From NCBI GenBank assembly GCA_001920415.1, contig MNJR01000028.1:78030-142029 (forward strand): a stretch of DNA of 64,000 nucleotides, written 5' to 3'. Of the stretch, positions 26,096-33,974 are shown piece by piece. This stretch comes from Acidobacteria bacterium 13_1_20CM_3_53_8 (lineage in GTDB: Bacteria > Acidobacteriota > Blastocatellia > Pyrinomonadales > Pyrinomonadaceae). The notes beneath the pieces are model-generated. The model was given only the letters and a program-made list of their open reading frames with translations, did no database searches and was not told the DNA's origin. Within the stretch, counting starts at the first letter, position 1. The number at the start of each line of letters is the position of its first letter. The position numbers were made by a program, and so were the translations under genes.

Positions 26096-26605
26096 AGTAC
26101 AGGCTCTTGAAACTGTTGTTATTAAAAGTCTTTTCAGGTCGTGTTTCTTCGGTGAGGCTGGCTGCCTTGTTGGCAGTTGAGATTCGGGGACAAGAGGCGA
26201 GCCGTATAGGTACGCTCGCCCTCATCCAGCATACAAAATCTGGAGCTTTATGACAACAAAATAGTTTTAAGCTTACTCCAGACCTCATCTTTACGGCTGT
26301 AAAGCCGATTTTGAGTAGCAGGTCATTTTCAATATTGAAGAAAATATTTATGAGCAAACATTCAACTCTTTGCGAGCTTTGCTCTTTTCTTTGCGCCTTT
26401 GCGTGAACCTGCAACCCTCATTAATCTTGAGTGTTAAGAGAATTGAGGGTTCACGCAAAGGCGCAAAGGGAAATGCTTAAGCTCGCTAAGCGGGTTTTCT
26501 ATTGCTCTATTGATGAAAATGTCACTCTACCCGATTTTGCTCGCTGTATTCCTCTCATAAAAGAATCTTCTCTTTGCGGCAACTACAGTCTTGTAGTGCT
26601 GCGGT
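26096..26605. other. 510-bp intergenic region with inverted repeat
   Basis: Apart from the 21-bp inverted repeat at 26389-26468 and its AT-rich surroundings, no gene or RNA was recognised. A second, weaker similarity (ttgcgagctttgctcttttc...) precedes the left arm. It separates the S8 peptidase stop from the GGDEF-EAL start. Confidence 0.45.
26389..26482. repeat. Dispersed inverted repeat, copy 1 (gcgcctttgcg type)
   Basis: Arms 26389-26409 and 26448-26468 are perfectly complementary over 21 bp. Positions 26450-26482 (33 nt, ttcacgcaaaggcgcaaagg...) are identical to 43513-43545. This shows that the element is a dispersed copy rather than a chance hairpin. Confidence 0.9.
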
Positions 26606-28558
26606 CTATCTCATGCAGGCCGTGTTGTCGCCGTTTGCGAGTACGGTCTGTGCGTTCACAAGAGTATCTGTGACCAGAATGCCATCCGTAATCAGAATGC
26701 CGTCCGTGACCAGGATGCCGTCGCCGAACATGCTGTTGTCGGTCACAAGGATTCCATCGCCGAGTAATATGTTCGTGCTCTGGAAAACGCTGCCTCCGCC
26801 CATCTTGCTGCCGTTGCTCGTCATGATATTGCTGCCGAGTCCGACGCCGCCTGTCATCATCTTCGAATTTATGCTCTGCGAGCTTGAGGTCTCGGTCACG
26901 CCGTCGCCTAGCAGACGCCCTTCGGCGTAAACCAGTTGATACTTGGTAATCAGGGCGTCACCATTTGCGGTCGTATGGTTGAGGACTACACCCTGCGCCC
27001 AGGGGAAAGTCCAACCCGCGATAGTGCTCTGTGGTGAAGGCGCGCACGAGGTCAACAAGGAACTTCCCAGAGTAGGCGGCAACAGGGTGTCTAAAAGGTT
27101 CGAGCGCACAAGCTTTGCTATATCAATCGCGCCCGCAGCATTCAATTCGCCCGCACCCTGCTCCAGTGTGTTGTAGCCCGCGAGCGGTTGCGCCGTGTAC
27201 GTCAAGATCATCTTGATGACGTTCGGCGTCAGATTCGAGTTGGCTTGCAGCATCAGAGCCACAGTGCCCGTGACCATAGGCGTTGACATCGAAGTGCCGC
27301 TCAAATACATCAGCTTCATGTTGGTCGTACTGTATTTGTTTGTCTCAAGCGTAGGAAAAGTCCTCACCAGATAATTGTTCGCGGCTTCAGCCGAGATAAT
27401 CTTGTTGCCGGGCGCGACCAAATCCGGCTTCATCAAGTTGTCGTAATGATGGATGCCGTTTGCGTCCGTCGAATAGCTGCGTGTAGGCCCGCGCGAACTG
27501 TAGGTAGTAACCGCGTCGTCGCTGCGCGCGTCCGTGCCGAAAGTATTCGACGCGCCAACGGTGATCGCCGAAGGCTCGTTGCCGGGCGAGTGAATGCCGC
27601 CGTACTGTTTTTGTCCCAAAACATTCTTTCCGTTGTTCCCGGCAGCCGCGACGACGACCAGCCCTGCGTTAACAAGCTTGCGCACGGCCTGACACAGCGG
27701 GTCGTTCTTGTATGAATTGACGGCAGGCGTGCCCAGACTCATGTTGACGACGCGAATGTTGTAGAGCGAATGATTGGACAGAATCCAGTCTAGAGCCTTG
27801 AGCACATTAGATTTCAATCCCAAGCCCATAGAGTTGAGCACACGCAAATTTATGATTGTTGCTCCCGGCGCAACGCCTTCGTACGCTCCTTGGGTTGGCG
27901 AGCCTGCGCCCGCCGCAATCGCAGCTACGTGCGTGCCGTGTCCGTATGGATCATCCACGCGTCCCTCGCCCGTAAAATCCTGACTGAAGGTTATGCGCGC
28001 AGGGCTGCCTGAGAAAGATTTGTGTGTAAGGTCTATGCCGGAATCCAGAAAGGCTATGCCTACGCCGCTGCCATCGTAAGTTGTACTCAACAGGCCGAGC
28101 AGCGCGCTCTGCGTTCGCTCCTGCTGCGTGCCTGTGGTTGTAGTGACGTGGCCTAGCACGCTCATCTGGTTGTCCAGCGAGACGTAAGAGATTTCCTGGT
28201 TAGAGGCCAGAGCTTGCGCGGCGCTCGCAGGCATCTCTACCACACGAGCATTAAAATTCTGGAAGCTGCGACGAACACGCGCGCCCACATTCCGCAAAAG
28301 ATCATCATGACGGCTTCCCCAGTTGCCGTTCGGCTGGACTATGACGCGCACATGATCGCCAGCGTGCGACCCGTTCATCATATCGCGCAAATCCGAAGAG
28401 ACTTTGTCTTCGTCATCACGTCTGGAGTTTTCACTGTCCTGGCCGCGTTGCTGTTGCGCCTGCGTCATGTTAGTGACGAACATGCCTGTCGAGAGGCACA
28501 ACAGTAATGCGACCGCCGTCAGTCGCGCTAGCCTGGGGAATTTCATCATAAAATTCAT
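26606..28558 (-). CDS. Secreted subtilisin-like S8 serine peptidase
   Basis: The 650-residue exported protease has a signal peptide (residues 12-34), an I9-type propeptide (about 68-130) and a subtilisin domain (about 160-475). The triad is Asp172 (FLDSGID), His210 (GHGTH) and Ser423 (GTSMSTP); the oxyanion Asn309 is in AGNNG. After residue 515 comes an odd tail that ends with four to five copies of a GILVTD-like hexamer, usually as GDGILVTD (about 595-630), then two Cys-poor residues and a C-terminal CMR. The ATG has a good ribosome site (aggaga). Function outside proteolysis is unknown. Confidence 0.93.
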   Translation of the reverse strand: MNFMMKFPRLARLTAVALLLCLSTGMFVTNMTQAQQQRGQDSENSRRDDEDKVSSDLRDMMNGSHAGDHVRVIVQPNGNWGSRHDDLLRNVGARVRRSFQNFNARVVEMPASAAQALASNQEISYVSLDNQMSVLGHVTTTTGTQQERTQSALLGLLSTTYDGSGVGIAFLDSGIDLTHKSFSGSPARITFSQDFTGEGRVDDPYGHGTHVAAIAAGAGSPTQGAYEGVAPGATIINLRVLNSMGLGLKSNVLKALDWILSNHSLYNIRVVNMSLGTPAVNSYKNDPLCQAVRKLVNAGLVVVAAAGNNGKNVLGQKQYGGIHSPGNEPSAITVGASNTFGTDARSDDAVTTYSSRGPTRSYSTDANGIHHYDNLMKPDLVAPGNKIISAEAANNYLVRTFPTLETNKYSTTNMKLMYLSGTSMSTPMVTGTVALMLQANSNLTPNVIKMILTYTAQPLAGYNTLEQGAGELNAAGAIDIAKLVRSNLLDTLLPPTLGSSLLTSCAPSPQSTIAGWTFPWAQGVVLNHTTANGDALITKYQLVYAEGRLLGDGVTETSSSQSINSKMMTGGVGLGSNIMTSNGSKMGGGSVFQSTNILLGDGILVTDNSMFGDGILVTDGILITDGILVTDTLVNAQTVLANGDNTACMR

Positions 28559-29152
28559 CTCATTCTCCTATGATTGCGAGGCCTCGAAGGAGCCGTTCGC
28601 TTCGTATCATTCTGAAAATTGCAGATCGTAATAAAAGAAAAGGCCGAACTCCTCATCTAGCTTTTAAATCAGAAGAGTCGGCCACAAGTACACATTACAG
28701 AAGGAACACACACAGCTTTCACGGTCTACTTGCGGCGTCCTTCGGGAACTCCCACTACCATATTCCTCTTCTCGAAGAGAAACTTAGGCTGGTAAGCACA
28801 TGCCGCCTCGGGCTTTCGCCTCAGAGTTAGCCTTTATATCGGTGACGATTGCTTTGAAAGATCGCAGGTGCTAACAGATGCGCACGCACGCCTCTTTTAG
28901 CGAGCGCTGTGCCAGCGCGATTAAGAATGGAATAGGGCAAAAAGCCCCAGAAACCGAGGATTCGAGAAATTTACTGTGTGGTCAGACTGACGAATCTTAT
29001 CAGAATGAATGAAGCTTGAGCGGTCAAAAAGAATTGCGGAATGCGGATTTCGGAATGCGGATTGAAAGACAGCGAGCTTCTTATCAATCCGCATTCCGAA
29101 ATCCGCATTCCGCTATCGGTACGCCGCAGGCGGTACTGACCCGGCTTCATGC
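28559..29152 (-). promoter_or_regulatory. Long structured leader of the S8 peptidase
   Basis: This 594-bp gap holds no gene. On the minus strand, about 28690-28870 is rich in short stems with GAAA and UUCG-type loops: ggcgaaagcc (28812-28821, read in reverse), an outer aggct/agcct pair (28787-28791 and 28828-28832), and ttctcttcgagaa (28769-28781). This could be a riboswitch-like leader. I could not match it to a known class (c-di-GMP, cobalamin, glycine and SAM consensus cores were considered and not seen). The other end of the gap carries the 30-bp inverted repeat at 29036-29113. Confidence 0.35.
29036..29113. repeat. Perfect 30-bp inverted repeat (ggaatgc type)
   Basis: Arms 29036-29065 and 29084-29113 are perfectly complementary over 30 bp with an 18-nt loop. 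Each arm iterates the word gcggaatgcggatt. Just beyond it, 29124-29140 (17 nt) is the reverse complement of 33821-33837, which lies inside another composite repeat. Confidence 0.92.
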
Positions 29153-31285
29153 TCACGAGCCGCAGTCAACGTTTGTGCGCGCGAGTTGTTGCCCGAACCG
29201 CTCCTGATACTCTCTGGAAGTCAGGAACGCGCAGACCATAGCGCGATATCCGCTCGCGTCCTGCGGCAGTTTTGAACTGAGTATGTTTAGCCAGAATTGG
29301 TAGCCGCCCGCGTCCGCATCACGCCTTAGATAACCGAAGTATTGCATCAAGACGAAACTGGGGTTGTATTCTCTCTGCTTGAATTCTGCAAACTCTATCA
29401 CCTCGCGCATAACTTGCGAGCGCGTCGCGCCCGACTGCATCTCTTGAATCAAGTGTTGGCGCTCGGTCGTGTATGGCTTCAGGTTCGCAGTGTCCATCAG
29501 CTTGTTTACGAAATCACTGGGCGTCATTGTTGACGGGTAAGCTTGCTTGAACTCCGTGCGTGTTATCCACTCGTCGGCGAAAGACTGCTTGCTGGCCTCA
29601 AGGTTCGAGCCAGCCACAACCTTGCTTCTGTCCGAACTGAACTCCGCGAACGAGGGCTTGCGCCCCAAACTCGCTTTGTACATTCGATAGACGAAGTAGC
29701 CTGTGTCCTGAAATTCCAGTTCTATGAAGTAAGCGGCAGAGACTCCAACTCTTCTTGAGTTAATACAGTTGCGATCCGTGCCGCATTGCGTTATCTGCGA
29801 AGTCCAGTAAGAGAGACCGCCAGCGTCAGGCTCGCGTCCCAGAAAATCTCTGTAGTGTTGCGCGACGAAGAACTGCGCGTCATTTATAGGATTAGGCGCG
29901 AGCGCGCCGAAGGCTAAGCCGCTCATAGCTTGCTGGCCTCTGCCGTCAGCAAATGCGAAGACCGCGCCGTCCTGAAGGAAGCCTGTCATGTTCGGATCAG
30001 GGAAGACATCAACCTGCGGCGCGCCGCCGTTGCCGCCCGTCGAAGTGGAATCAGCCGCGCCCGAAGCGTCTTCGATGATATAAACATTTCCCACACGATC
30101 AACCGTCATCCCGTGAAAGAAGAGATTGTTGTCTAAGGAGAGTCCGACCACAACAACTTCATCATGGTCAGCATAGCCGTCCCAGTTATCATCATAGAGC
30201 GCAAGCATCACCGCGTCGTTACCGAAGGAGTGCGAGAAGACCACGCCGCGCGAGTTCGCAGCGATGTCTAAAGGCGCATCGTTCGAGAAGCGATATGAAT
30301 AGTAGGGCTTAGCATCCAGCGTGTCTGGAATGCCGTCGCCGTCTCTATCGCGCACGATGTGAATTTCGTCCAGGTCGAAATCAGCTATGAGCAGATCGTT
30401 GTTCGGGAGAAGCGCGAGCGCGTTCGCATTGTAAATCAGGTTGCTCCCGACTTTGACAAGTTCGCGCGAGCGCGTAGTGTCAAACCCGCCCGTCGTGTCG
30501 TCGCGCACAAGAAGCACCACGCCCGCCGTAGGCTCGTTGTTCGGATCGTTTCGGTCATTGTAGTTGTAGTAGCCGCTCGACGAAACGATGACAAATTCGC
30601 GCCCCTGCTTAGAGACGCCCGTTACGACCGAAGCGGCGGAAGGAAGATTGAAATCGCGGCGCAGATTGTAGGTTTGAGAGAAACCATTGTCGCGCACGAA
30701 GTCGCCGTTCGTATCGAGCGCAGTGACAAGTACGCCTATCAATTCATCATCTGTGGTTGTCGCAGTCCCTTTATTATCAACCGCCGAATAGACTTCGTAG
30801 CGCGCGCCCGAACGACCCACAGCAATATCGAACGAGCCACCAAGTGAATCGAAAGTCGTGCGCTCGTCAGCAACCATGTCGTTGTTGCGATCAACGTACT
30901 GCTCGTCCGTGCCCGCAGTTGAAGTGATGCTCAGTTGCGATGTGTGCAGCACGCGCATGAGCGGCGTGCCCGCGCCAATCAACGCTTCAGTGCTGTTCCC
31001 GTAAGAGTAAAGCTCGCGCGCAGGTGGGCGCACAGTCCTGCGCGCTTCGTCTGAATTAACGGCGCGTTCGCGCAAATCTTCGGTGCGAACGGGCGCGGTT
31101 GAATTCGGGCGTGTGCGATTTGGGCCGAAGCTTCCTTGCGCTGATACAGCACGTCGCGTGTCAGGCGTGAACTCTTGCCCGGAAATGTTCTGCGCGTGGC
31201 TCACACTGGTGAAAGTGTTTGCGCCGAGCGCAAGGCAGATGAATGCGAGAGCGATAAGATAAATGCTAAGCCTTATGGAAAACAT
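29153..31285 (-). CDS. Exported DUF4214-domain protein
   Basis: The 710-residue protein starts at the ATG at 31285, which has a strong ribosome site (aaggagttc); a longer frame to 31408 runs through repeat DNA. A signal peptide (about residues 5-28) is followed by a beta-propeller-like central region with a DRDGDGIPDTLDAKPY calcium-type loop (about residue 340). The last 230 residues hold DUF4214-like motifs: HYRDFLGREPDAGGLSYW near residue 475, YKASLGRKPSFAEFSSD and FGYLRRDADAGGYQFWLNI. DUF4214 occurs in secreted and S-layer-like proteins; its role is not firmly known. Secretion is supported by the signal peptide. Confidence 0.82.
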   Translation of the reverse strand: MFSIRLSIYLIALAFICLALGANTFTSVSHAQNISGQEFTPDTRRAVSAQGSFGPNRTRPNSTAPVRTEDLRERAVNSDEARRTVRPPARELYSYGNSTEALIGAGTPLMRVLHTSQLSITSTAGTDEQYVDRNNDMVADERTTFDSLGGSFDIAVGRSGARYEVYSAVDNKGTATTTDDELIGVLVTALDTNGDFVRDNGFSQTYNLRRDFNLPSAASVVTGVSKQGREFVIVSSSGYYNYNDRNDPNNEPTAGVVLLVRDDTTGGFDTTRSRELVKVGSNLIYNANALALLPNNDLLIADFDLDEIHIVRDRDGDGIPDTLDAKPYYSYRFSNDAPLDIAANSRGVVFSHSFGNDAVMLALYDDNWDGYADHDEVVVVGLSLDNNLFFHGMTVDRVGNVYIIEDASGAADSTSTGGNGGAPQVDVFPDPNMTGFLQDGAVFAFADGRGQQAMSGLAFGALAPNPINDAQFFVAQHYRDFLGREPDAGGLSYWTSQITQCGTDRNCINSRRVGVSAAYFIELEFQDTGYFVYRMYKASLGRKPSFAEFSSDRSKVVAGSNLEASKQSFADEWITRTEFKQAYPSTMTPSDFVNKLMDTANLKPYTTERQHLIQEMQSGATRSQVMREVIEFAEFKQREYNPSFVLMQYFGYLRRDADAGGYQFWLNILSSKLPQDASGYRAMVCAFLTSREYQERFGQQLARTNVDCGS

Positions 31286-31304
31286 TTGAAGAACTCCTTT
31301 CGGA

Positions 31305-31450
31305 ATTGCGGAATGCGGAATTCGGATTGCGGATTGAAAGCTCGGATTTGAGATTTGAAATTTCAAATTTGAAATTTCAGATTTGAAATCCCAGATTAAA
31401 GAATTCAATCCTTCTCTTAAATCCGCAATCCGAAATCCGCATTCCGCAAT
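31305..31450. repeat. Inverted repeat (ggaatgc type) with gaaattt core
   Basis: Arms 31305-31334 and 31421-31450 match with one mismatch in 30 and use the same gcggaatgcgg word as the element at 29036. The interior iterates gaaatttcaaattt (31349-31390). The element fills the gap between the FecR-like and DUF4214 genes, covering the spurious upstream extension of the latter. Confidence 0.9.
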
Positions 31451-31456
31451 TTCTCC

Positions 31457-33559
31457 TTAACGCCTGCCGTCTCGTTGCTCCCTGTTTTCAGGGGAGCGCG
31501 CTGGCGGATGAGCAGGCTGCTGTCGCTCTTCGCGCTGCTCGTGCTGCGGAGCGGGATGAGATTCGGGCTGCTCGTGTCGCTGCGGCGGAGGCTCTTGATG
31601 CTGCGGCTCAGGTCGCTGCGGTGGCGGCTCTTCGCGTCGCGGCTCTGTGTGCGTCGGCGGTTCGGACGTTCGCGCCGGAGGCTCATGCCGTTCGGGAGGA
31701 GCGGCTGGCCTTTCGGGTCGCTCAGGCCGCTCGTAGTGCGGTGACTCCTCGCCAGGCGAGACGGGGCGCGGTCGCTCCGCAGGCGCAGTTCTTCTCTCAC
31801 GCGGTCGCTCATTCTCGTCCGAAGGCGTCGCAGGACGCTCTGGCGTATAAGATGGCCGCTCCGGTCTTATGACACGCGAAGGCGCGCCCTCGTTCCCGCC
31901 AGCGTTTCTTTCACCGCCGCGTTCAGCAGGAGGACGAGCAATGGTGCGCGTGGGACGCTCGACCGCTCCAGTCGGTCTATACGCTCCTGCGCCCACAGGT
32001 CTGTCCGTTCCCGCTTCAGCGCCGCCCGAAGCGTTTCCGATTCTGGGAGCGACGCGCGGCTCGCGCCCTTGAAATAGACGCTCGCGCCGCAGGCCTTCGT
32101 CGAGCGCTCGGCCAGGCGCGCGCGCTGCCGCACCTGTTGCGCGCTCCGGCAGAGTCTGAACGATTGATGGTGCTGGACGTGTCGGCAAATTGCGCGCGGG
32201 TCTGGCTGCGCCAGCGGAAGAGTTTGCATCGCCTTCAACCGGCGAGACAGGAAGGCGTCCGCGCACAGGTTCGCTCGTAATCGCGCGCCTTGCTATGTCG
32301 GCTGTAGCCGGTTGAACTCGCGCGGCCTCTGTTCCGAACTCGCGCGCGGGCGCTGTCGTCACTGCGCGAAGATAAGCAGGATTGGTGCGCTGCAAGCCTG
32401 CTATCTCGCCAGAGCGCAAAGGCGTCAGACGATCAGGCGCGCGACGTTGAAAGTTTCGCGCGTAAGGATCGTGCTGGTTGTACGAGAGCGGATACCACGC
32501 TATGTGATTTCCGTGAGAAGTCCCTACGTTGACGAACACTACGAGCGCAGGACGCCAGAAGCTTCTATGCGAGTAGTAATGGTGATAACTGTGCGGCGTC
32601 CAGCACCAGTAATTGTTGTAGTAAACCCAGCGACCGTAGTGATAAGGCGCCCAGCCCCAAGGCTCGTCTCCAACCCAAGTCCATCCGTAAGGCGGACACC
32701 ACGTCCAGCGACCATAGCGGTACGGTGCCCAATCGTAATAGTTGTTGATAACCGTCACGTGCGGGCGCCAAATCCATCCGTAGTCGTTCACGTAAACCCA
32801 GTTGCCGTAGGCGTCCAAATCTTCTGCGCCCCAGATGTAATCATCATAGTAGCGATTGTCGTATCGCAGACGTTGCGAAAGATAGTGCTCGCGTTCCCTG
32901 ACCCAATCGTCCCAGTAATCTAATGAAGGCGCGCTAGTGATGTCCCAATCGCCGTCCGAATTAACGTAAGCTAAGAACTCCGCGCGCCGACCGTCGCGCA
33001 GGGTGAAACCGGAAGTTTCGGAATAGATTCGAGCGCGCCCGCCATCTCGCGTAGTTACGCTCACGCGACCTTCGTGCGTTACGTCTAGACGATAAAGCCC
33101 CTGCGTCTCTGCTGCTATGGTCGTGCCGGGCGCATCAACTTCAAAATATTCATGCTCGCGGTCAAAGCGCGCTAAACGTATGCTCGCCGTTCCTTCTGGA
33201 AGACTTAAAGCGAGGCCTTCATCGCGCAAGGTCACTATGCGAAGAACTGAATCCTCGCCCACGCGCACGAAGTTTTTTGAATCAATCTGAATCTCCACGC
33301 GCGCGTCATGAGCGGTTGCGAGCGCATCGCCTTCGACCATTGGATAATTCAGAGTCGCGCGCTCCCAGTTCTGGCCGCCCGCGCGCTTTAATTGAACGTC
33401 GCCGCGAATAAGGCTTATACGCACGACACGCGCGTGCACGTCATACTCGTCGGCGTAGTCTTCATCATTATTGTTCATCGCGGCGAACGTCAGATTGCTT
33501 GAAAGCAGAACTATCAGGAGAGAGAGAAGAGCAATGGACAAGAGTTTGGTGTAACGCAT
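31457..33559 (-). CDS. Exported FecR-domain/DUF6600-like protein with proline-rich tail
   Basis: The 700-residue protein has a signal peptide (residues 1-26), a FecR-type beta domain (about 42-200, including VRVGEDSVLRIVTL) and a Tyr/Trp-rich DUF6600-like region (about 235-335) with repeated YGRW(V/T)Y and GWAPYHYGRW units. The rest, about 350 residues, is rich in Pro, Arg and Glu with PERPxRP repeats. Aromatic repeats plus a proline-rich tail suggest an envelope or matrix protein. A ribosome site precedes the ATG (ggagcacgc). Function is unknown; similar genes are frequent in acidobacterial genomes. Confidence 0.8.
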   Translation of the reverse strand: MRYTKLLSIALLSLLIVLLSSNLTFAAMNNNDEDYADEYDVHARVVRISLIRGDVQLKRAGGQNWERATLNYPMVEGDALATAHDARVEIQIDSKNFVRVGEDSVLRIVTLRDEGLALSLPEGTASIRLARFDREHEYFEVDAPGTTIAAETQGLYRLDVTHEGRVSVTTRDGGRARIYSETSGFTLRDGRRAEFLAYVNSDGDWDITSAPSLDYWDDWVREREHYLSQRLRYDNRYYDDYIWGAEDLDAYGNWVYVNDYGWIWRPHVTVINNYYDWAPYRYGRWTWCPPYGWTWVGDEPWGWAPYHYGRWVYYNNYWCWTPHSYHHYYSHRSFWRPALVVFVNVGTSHGNHIAWYPLSYNQHDPYARNFQRRAPDRLTPLRSGEIAGLQRTNPAYLRAVTTAPAREFGTEAARVQPATADIARRAITSEPVRGRLPVSPVEGDANSSAGAARPARNLPTRPAPSIVQTLPERATGAAARAPGRALDEGLRRERLFQGREPRVAPRIGNASGGAEAGTDRPVGAGAYRPTGAVERPTRTIARPPAERGGERNAGGNEGAPSRVIRPERPSYTPERPATPSDENERPRERRTAPAERPRPVSPGEESPHYERPERPERPAAPPERHEPPARTSEPPTHTEPRREEPPPQRPEPQHQEPPPQRHEQPESHPAPQHEQREERQQPAHPPARSPENREQRDGRR

Positions 33560-33974
33560 GATGCGTGCTCCTTTTTTGAGAATCTAACAAGGGGATGTGG
33601 ATCGCCCAATTCGGAAGACGCGCCGAAGAGAACAAGTGTTAACGCGGCCTCCGTCAAGAGTCTTCAGAGGCGTTAACGAGCGAGGGGTCGTTGAAGCTCT
33701 TCGCTCAGGCGCGAGAGCAAAGCGTGTGCCTGTAAGAACAGTTTTCAGTTTTTAGTTTTCAGTTTTCAGAAAGAAGAGCGAACAGGCTTTTATAGCGGTT
33801 CTCACTTGAATGCGACTCATGTCAGTACCGCCTGCGGTAGCGGGCGGGTCGTAGCCGCACCGATACCCGCCCGCTACCGCAGGCAACTGAAAACTGTTTT
33901 TACGCGAGATGGTGCAGGCGCGGCACTATATCGTGCGCGGCGGGCGAGAAATCATGTTGGGAATTTTTCGTAAC
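33560..33974. other. Gap between FecR-like and first kinase gene, with composite repeat
   Basis: No gene was recognised in 415 bp. It holds the composite repeat 33737-33900 and, outside it, GC-rich sequence with the first kinase's stop at 33975. The FecR-like promoter should lie close to 33600. Confidence 0.45.
33737..33900. repeat. Composite nested inverted repeat
   Basis: The outer arms are 33737-33748 (aacagttttcag) and 33887-33898 (ctgaaaactgtt), the same word as at 12346 and 37010. Inside is an independent perfect 20-bp inverted repeat, 33830-33849 with 33865-33884 (gcctgcggtagcgggcgggt and its complement). The nested layout implies that one palindrome was inserted into another. Confidence 0.9.

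Noticed and set aside
28559..28880. Assignment of the S8 leader to a known riboswitch class
   Set aside because: The cores of c-di-GMP-I, cobalamin, glycine and SAM classes were looked for by eye and not found, so no class is named.
31286..31408. N-terminal extension of the DUF4214 protein to 31408
   Set aside because: The extension reads through an inverted repeat, while the ATG at 31285 has a strong ribosome site followed by a signal peptide.
32312..32923. 203-codon plus-strand open frame opposite the FecR-like gene
   Set aside because: It mirrors the Arg/Pro-rich, GC-rich coding strand; such frames are open by composition and have no ribosome site or domain.
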